64,000 bases of DNA from PLA3 sp964592235 (GTDB taxonomy: Bacteria > Planctomycetota > Phycisphaerae > UBA1845 > UTPLA1): positions 1-64,000 of the forward strand of contig CAZQCF010000011.1 of the NCBI GenBank assembly GCA_964592235.1, given 5' to 3'. How positions within the stretch are numbered: position 1 is the stretch's first letter; every line of letters begins with the position of its first letter. This document shows, one piece after another, positions 57,849 through 64,000 of the stretch. Both the position numbers and the translations under genes were made by a program. The notes under the pieces are model-generated. The model searched no databases. It worked only from the letters and a program-made list of their open reading frames with translations, and had not been told where the DNA came from.

Positions 57849-57881
57849 CCGGCACTCGGTACCCGGCACCGGTTTCCGGCG

Positions 57882-58343
57882 TCAGGCCCAGTCCACTTTC
57901 GGTCGATCGCCCCAGAGCGAATCGAGATCGTAATACGAGCGTTTGTCCGCGTCGAACAGATGGATGACCACGTCGACGTAGTCAACGATGATCCACGCGC
58001 CTTCGTCGTAACCGGCGACGCCGAAGGGCTTGTCCCCCGATGCTTTGCCCAGGTCGGTCAGGTGGTCGGCCACGGCGCAAAGCTGGCGGTCGCTTGTGCC
58101 GGTGGCGATGACGAAGTAATCGCAGATCGGGCTGACGCCGACGAGGTCCAGGGCGACAATGTCCTCGCAGTGGTTCTGGGCGAGCAGCTTCGCGCAGGCG
58201 ACGGCGAAGGCGCGGGCCTTGTCAGTGGGGCGAGTCGGCTTGGGCCGCGGGCGCGTCGAATCGGGAATGATCTTGGTCACGCGCGGCGCGCGCACGGGCT
58301 TGGCGGCGGGGGAGCGTGCGGAACGTGGGACACGTTTAGCCAT
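57882..58343 (-). CDS. rsfS: Ribosome silencing factor RsfS/YbeB
   Basis: RsfS binds L14 and blocks subunit joining in stationary phase. The 153-residue protein has a basic N-terminal extension, then the conserved domain: CEDIVALDLVGVSPICDYFVIATGTSDRQLCAVADHL and GVAGYDEGAWIIVDYVDVVIHLFDADKRSYYDLDSLWGD. The order rsfS then argS is on the minus strand downstream of hppA. A GATAAT box ends 8 nt before the ATG, suggesting another leaderless start. Confidence 0.92.
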   Translation of the reverse strand: MAKRVPRSARSPAAKPVRAPRVTKIIPDSTRPRPKPTRPTDKARAFAVACAKLLAQNHCEDIVALDLVGVSPICDYFVIATGTSDRQLCAVADHLTDLGKASGDKPFGVAGYDEGAWIIVDYVDVVIHLFDADKRSYYDLDSLWGDRPKVDWA

Positions 58344-58351
58344 GGTGGTGA

Positions 58352-58380
58352 ATTATCGCCGCGCTGCGGCGTCCATTCCA
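58352..58380 (-). promoter_or_regulatory. Possible promoter of rsfS, leaderless
   Basis: On the minus strand GATAAT (58357-58352) ends 8 nt before the ATG; the -35 region at 17-bp spacing (TGGAAT) is weak. Confidence 0.3.
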
Positions 58381-58389
58381 GCAGTCTTG

Positions 58390-58428
58390 TATCAGAAAGA
58401 AAGCCCCAGGCAGGTGCCCGGGGCTTTC
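58390..58428 (-). terminator. Terminator after hppA
   Basis: GAAAGCCCC (58399-58407) pairs exactly with GGGGCTTTC (58420-58428) around a 12-nt loop. On the minus strand it is followed by TTTCTGAT, a short T-rich tail. It lies about 50 nt after the hppA stop, so hppA is probably its own transcript, separate from rsfS-argS. Confidence 0.6.
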
Positions 58429-58477
58429 GGGTTTGCGAATCAATCGCGAACCACGCGAGTTGGAACCCTCGCGCTCG

Positions 58478-61312
<2,835 letters not shown>

Positions 61313-61436
61313 GGTCGGTGACTCCTAATCGGGGTTAAGTATTTCTTTTTATGTCGAGATTCGAGCAATGCTCGATTCATGTCAGTGTGAGCGACGAGAG
61401 GGCAGCTCCGCCGATGTGTACGACTCGCGCTCGAGT

Positions 61437-61454
61437 TTGTGATAACTTTCACAA
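61437..61454. promoter_or_regulatory. Rex operator (ROP-like) at the hppA promoter
   Basis: TTGTGATAACTTTCACAA is a perfect inverted repeat in its outer arms (TTGTGA-N6-TCACAA), matching the known Rex consensus TTGTGAA-N4-TTCACAA closely. It lies 125-142 nt upstream of the hppA start and overlaps the predicted -10 box and spacer. Rex itself is encoded at 12308-12949. Binding is a prediction. Confidence 0.65.
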
Positions 61455-61467
61455 TCCGCGAGTGCAA
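61439..61467 (-). promoter_or_regulatory. Promoter of hppA
   Basis: On the minus strand TTGCAC (61467-61462), 17-bp spacer, TATCAC (61444-61439). It gives a leader of about 120 nt. The Rex operator covers the -10 box, as expected for a repressed promoter. Confidence 0.55.
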
Positions 61468-61805
61468 CGCGACCACCCTGATCGCGCTAAGTTCCAGCTT
61501 TGAACGGAGTAACAACCCGGCTTCCAGCCCGCGAGGGCTTGCCGAGCCTGCTCAACCGCGCCGTTTCCATCGTTGAATCGCCGTGTTTGCGCAATCGGAC
61601 GCGGCCAACTCCGCAACCGACTCACGGTGATTCAAGGGCTGGAATGATAAGGGTTTGTGCGTATTGCATTCAAGCCCCGATGCCATGGCCCAAGTAGCAG
61701 GTTGCCAATCGCATCCCCGTTAAGGGGGCTTGGGCTGCTGCCTATTCATAACATGTTAACAATAAACGAGTTACGGGATCATGGCCAAGTGGGACATTTA
61801 GAGCA
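61468..61805. other. Intergenic DNA upstream of hppA and the FlgT-like gene
   Basis: No credible gene was found. It is less GC-rich than its surroundings and holds AT-rich bits (CATAACATGTTAACAATAAA, about 61745-61765). Confidence 0.45.
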
Positions 61806-61883
61806 CCTAACACGATGTTTGCGGTCCACGGAGTTTGGACGGGCGGGACGCCCGTACCACCCTTTCTGTTAGGCCCCTTTTTT
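61806..61883 (+). ncRNA. Candidate structured RNA with terminator-like end
   Basis: CCTAACA (61806-61812) pairs with TGTTAGG (61867-61873). Enclosed hairpins are GTCCA/TGGAC (61824-61828, 61836-61840) and ACGGGCG-GGA-CGCCCGT (61839-61855). CCCC and a run of six T follow. It looks like a branched stem ending in an intrinsic terminator. It may be a small RNA or a leader attenuator for the gene at 62052; no clear promoter was found. Confidence 0.35.
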
Positions 61884-62051
61884 ACAGGTGATGCGAACAT
61901 TGCAGTGGGTTCGCTTCGAGTTTACGGAGCCGGGTTCAAACAGGGAGCATGTGTTCGGCGCAACCGTGGAATGCGGTCACAATGCGCCGGTTAGGTTCGG
62001 CGTAGTGAATCCTGCAACGTGATTTCTCGTTGCGGCCCGGGAGGATTGATC

Positions 62052-63218
62052 ATGGCATCGACGAGTCGGTTCGCATCGCTGGTTTTCGTGGCATTCGGCA
62101 TGGGCGGAGGTGTGGGGATTGAGGCGGTGGAGGCGATGCCGCCGGCGACGAAGACCATCACGATGGAAGGCCGCGCCGCGGGGACGAACGCCAACGCGAT
62201 GGAGCAGGCGAAACAGGACGCGCTGCGGCGTGCGGTGGAGCAGGCCTGCGGGACGTTTATCAACTCGCAGAGCCGCGCGCAGAATTATACGGCGGTCTAT
62301 GATAAGGTGATGGCGTCGGCGGCGGGCTACGTGACGGAATTTGAAGTGCTGTCGCGCCGCGTGGAAGCGGGAACGAGCATCTGCGAGGTGCGCGCCGTCG
62401 TCTCGACCGAGAGCTTCGAGAGCGAATGGACGCGCTTGGCGCACACGATCGAGGCCGAGGGCAACCCGCGCTGCATCGTCGTGTTCATCGAGGACAACGA
62501 CGCGGACGACGATCGCCCGGCAAAGGCCAACGGCGTGTCGCAGTCGGTGATTGAGAACTTTTTTCTGAACAAAGGCGTGCAGTTGATGGATCGCGGCGCG
62601 GGAGAGGAGGCGCGCGGCCGAGACATCACGCTGGCGGCGATGAACGACGACGTGGGGAAGCTGGCGGCCATGGCGGCGAGTTTCAAGGCGGACGTGGCAG
62701 TTCGAGGCAACGCCGAGGCGCGTCGGGCCGGCACGTCGCAACTGGGCGGGCGCACGCTGTACAAGTGGACGGCGACGATCAACGTGCGGGCGTATCACGC
62801 CGATTCGGCGCAGATGCTGATGTCCAACAGCTACAGCGCGACCCACAGCACGGTGAACTCAAACGCCGGCGGCGACGAGGCCCTGCGCAAGTGCGCCGAG
62901 GAGCAGGCCGGGGCGATCCTGCGAGACGTGGGGGAGTCCTGGCGGAAGCGGCAGCAGGTTCGGCGTGTCTGTCAGATCACGCTGGAGAACTGCTCGCGCA
63001 AGGATTACAAGGTGTTTGAGGAGGCGCTGCGCGAGGTGGATGGCGTGCAGAACGTGAAGCTGCGCGAGCTGGTGAACAACGTGTGTCAGGTGGAAGTGGA
63101 CTGGTCGTACGATCTGGAGCGACTGGTCTCGCGGATCGAGGAGTTGAAGCTCACGGGGCTTTCGTTTGAGGCGTCGGAACAGACGCACGATCGCGCGACG
63201 TTCAAGATTCGCAAATGA
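62052..63218 (+). CDS. Exported FlgT-like/LPP20-type protein, unknown function
   Basis: 388 residues. A signal peptide (about 1-30, ending EAVEA) is followed by an N-terminal domain like FlgT/LPP20 (TKTITMEGRAAGTNANAMEQAKQDALRRAVEQACGTFINSQS, then FEVLSRRVEAGTSICEVRAVVS). The middle resembles the same flagellar-assembly or outer-membrane family (FKADVAVRGNAEARRAG ... KWTATINVRAYHADSAQML). The C-terminus has CQITLENCSRKDYKVFEEAL. The name is by resemblance; a flagellar role is not shown by neighbours. GGAGG lies 7 nt before the ATG. It overlaps the next gene by 4 bp. Confidence 0.75.
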   Translation: MASTSRFASLVFVAFGMGGGVGIEAVEAMPPATKTITMEGRAAGTNANAMEQAKQDALRRAVEQACGTFINSQSRAQNYTAVYDKVMASAAGYVTEFEVLSRRVEAGTSICEVRAVVSTESFESEWTRLAHTIEAEGNPRCIVVFIEDNDADDDRPAKANGVSQSVIENFFLNKGVQLMDRGAGEEARGRDITLAAMNDDVGKLAAMAASFKADVAVRGNAEARRAGTSQLGGRTLYKWTATINVRAYHADSAQMLMSNSYSATHSTVNSNAGGDEALRKCAEEQAGAILRDVGESWRKRQQVRRVCQITLENCSRKDYKVFEEALREVDGVQNVKLRELVNNVCQVEVDWSYDLERLVSRIEELKLTGLSFEASEQTHDRATFKIRK

Positions 63219-64000
63219 GCAGTCGGCGCGTTTTCGCATTGGTGTTGGCAGCGGGGGCGAGCCGGCGCATGGGCCGGCCGAAGCTGCTGCTGGAGTACGG
63301 CGACGGCACGATTCTCGAAGCCGTGCTTGACGCGGTGTTTGACTCGCCGCTGGACGGCGCGGCAATCGTCACGACGCCGGAGATCGAGACGCTGCTGCGG
63401 GATTCCGTCCCGCCCGACGTGGCGGTGGCGGTGAATCACGATGCCGATAGCGACATCATCACGTCCGTCAAGCTGGGCCTTTCGAAGGCCAAGACGCGTT
63501 TTCACCTGGCCGACGACGACGGCATCGTGGTACTGCCGGGCGACATGCCGGAGATCACGCCCGCAACGGTGTCGATGTGCGCCGAGATGTATCGAATGGC
63601 CAAACAGCCCCGGATGCTTGTCGCGACCTATCACGGCGTCCAGAGTTACCCGGTGATCCTGCCGTTCTCGCGCATGCTGGAAGTGTTTTACTGGGAGCGG
63701 CCGCGAGCGTTGGAGGATTTGTGGCAGCGGACGGGGGCGGACGTTCGCGAATTGCCGATCGGCATGGTTCCGCAGCCGATCGACGTGGACTCGCCGGAGG
63801 ACTACGAGCGACTCCGTGCCGCCCACCTGGCAGGCGCCGGGCGGGCCGCGCCCGCGCCGCGATTAAGGTTGACCCGCGACGAAGACGCCGTGGAGCGCGA
63901 TGTGAATTCCCCGAAGGATGGGAGCCTGGCGACGTCGGACGAATCCGCGGTGGGGCCTGGGCCGCGCGGCGACTGGCGCATCGCGATTGCGGAGCGCGAG
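63215..64000 (+). CDS. MobA/MocA-like nucleotidyltransferase (cut by window end)
   Basis: The frame runs open from the ATGA overlap at 63215 to the window edge, 262 codons, so the stop is outside. The N-terminus LVLAAGASRRMGRPKLLLEYG is the NTP-transferase motif of MobA/MocA/MobA-like proteins, followed by VVLPGDMPEITPATV (metal Asp) and HGVQSYPVILP, IDVDSPEDY at the barrel end. The last 80 residues are Pro/Asp/Ala-rich and lead into a second, unseen part. It may make molybdopterin-cytosine dinucleotide or another nucleotide-sugar; the substrate is not decided by sequence. Confidence 0.82.
   Translation, partial: MSSRRVFALVLAAGASRRMGRPKLLLEYGDGTILEAVLDAVFDSPLDGAAIVTTPEIETLLRDSVPPDVAVAVNHDADSDIITSVKLGLSKAKTRFHLADDDGIVVLPGDMPEITPATVSMCAEMYRMAKQPRMLVATYHGVQSYPVILPFSRMLEVFYWERPRALEDLWQRTGADVRELPIGMVPQPIDVDSPEDYERLRAAHLAGAGRAAPAPRLRLTRDEDAVERDVNSPKDGSLATSDESAVGPGPRGDWRIAIAERE

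Noticed and set aside
61500..61872. Short plus-strand frames upstream of the FlgT-like gene
   Set aside because: No Shine-Dalgarno or protein-like composition, and the region contains RNA-like stems.

Overview
The window is about 64 kb of GC-rich bacterial chromosome from what is most likely a member of the Planctomycetota. This is an inference, resting on a secreted repeat protein with a C-terminal dockerin, a PEP-CTERM exported protein, two membrane proteins with the C-x2-CGYNLRGL zinc ribbon seen often in that phylum, a zinc-ribbon bactofilin, lipid A/LPS synthesis (kdsA), and many short palindromic repeats between genes. No rRNA, tRNA, CRISPR array, phage or complete insertion sequence was seen. 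Most of the window is ordinary chromosomal housekeeping DNA.

Layout. 0-8.4 kb: the end of a large exported dockerin protein, an alpha/beta hydrolase, purN, the rplM-rpsI operon, a 1.1 kb repeat-rich gap with a possible gene remnant, a PEP-CTERM protein, and mqnD (futalosine menaquinone pathway). 8.7-16.4 kb: E1 alpha and beta of a pyruvate or branched-chain dehydrogenase, a secreted unknown, the NADH sensor Rex, a DNA methyltransferase coupled to a PAS/Fis regulator, then nadC and birA. 16.4-25.6 kb: an aldo/keto reductase, two enoyl-CoA hydratases, a 3-hydroxyacyl-CoA dehydrogenase and a 3-oxoadipyl-CoA-type thiolase (a beta-oxidation or lower phenylacetate set), a DUF547 lipoprotein, an ACT protein, and the kynurenine genes kynA and kmo. 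25.7-29.7 kb: two paralogous zinc-ribbon membrane proteins around a nitroreductase, set among repeats, and a lipoprotein. 30.1-37.8 kb: an operon for a Gld-like ABC exporter with its large auxiliary proteins. 37.8-51.5 kb: bactofilin, folC, yidC, a phosphoesterase, Trm112, kdsA, a histidine phosphatase, an SH3 protein, a GYF/TM2 protein, proline dehydrogenase and lipoproteins. 51.7-55.6 kb: a cobalamin-binding-like protein, a zinc dehydrogenase, a YfiH/PgeF protein and a divergent QueC. 55.6-64 kb: argS, rsfS, the membrane pyrophosphatase hppA, a FlgT-like exported protein and a MobA-like nucleotidyltransferase cut by the window end.

How parts connect. kynA and kmo carry tryptophan toward quinolinate, which nadC converts to an NAD precursor. 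Rex senses the NADH/NAD ratio, and a perfect 18-bp Rex-type operator (61437-61454) lies over the hppA promoter, so redox control of pyrophosphate-driven ion pumping is a concrete testable prediction. Several genes have a clear -35/-10 promoter ending only 6-9 nt before the start codon and no Shine-Dalgarno site, which points to frequent leaderless mRNAs. Other notable points are a low-GC patch and insertion inside argS, a QueC homologue with Asn in place of the PP-loop Asp, and a B12-type domain lacking its His ligand.
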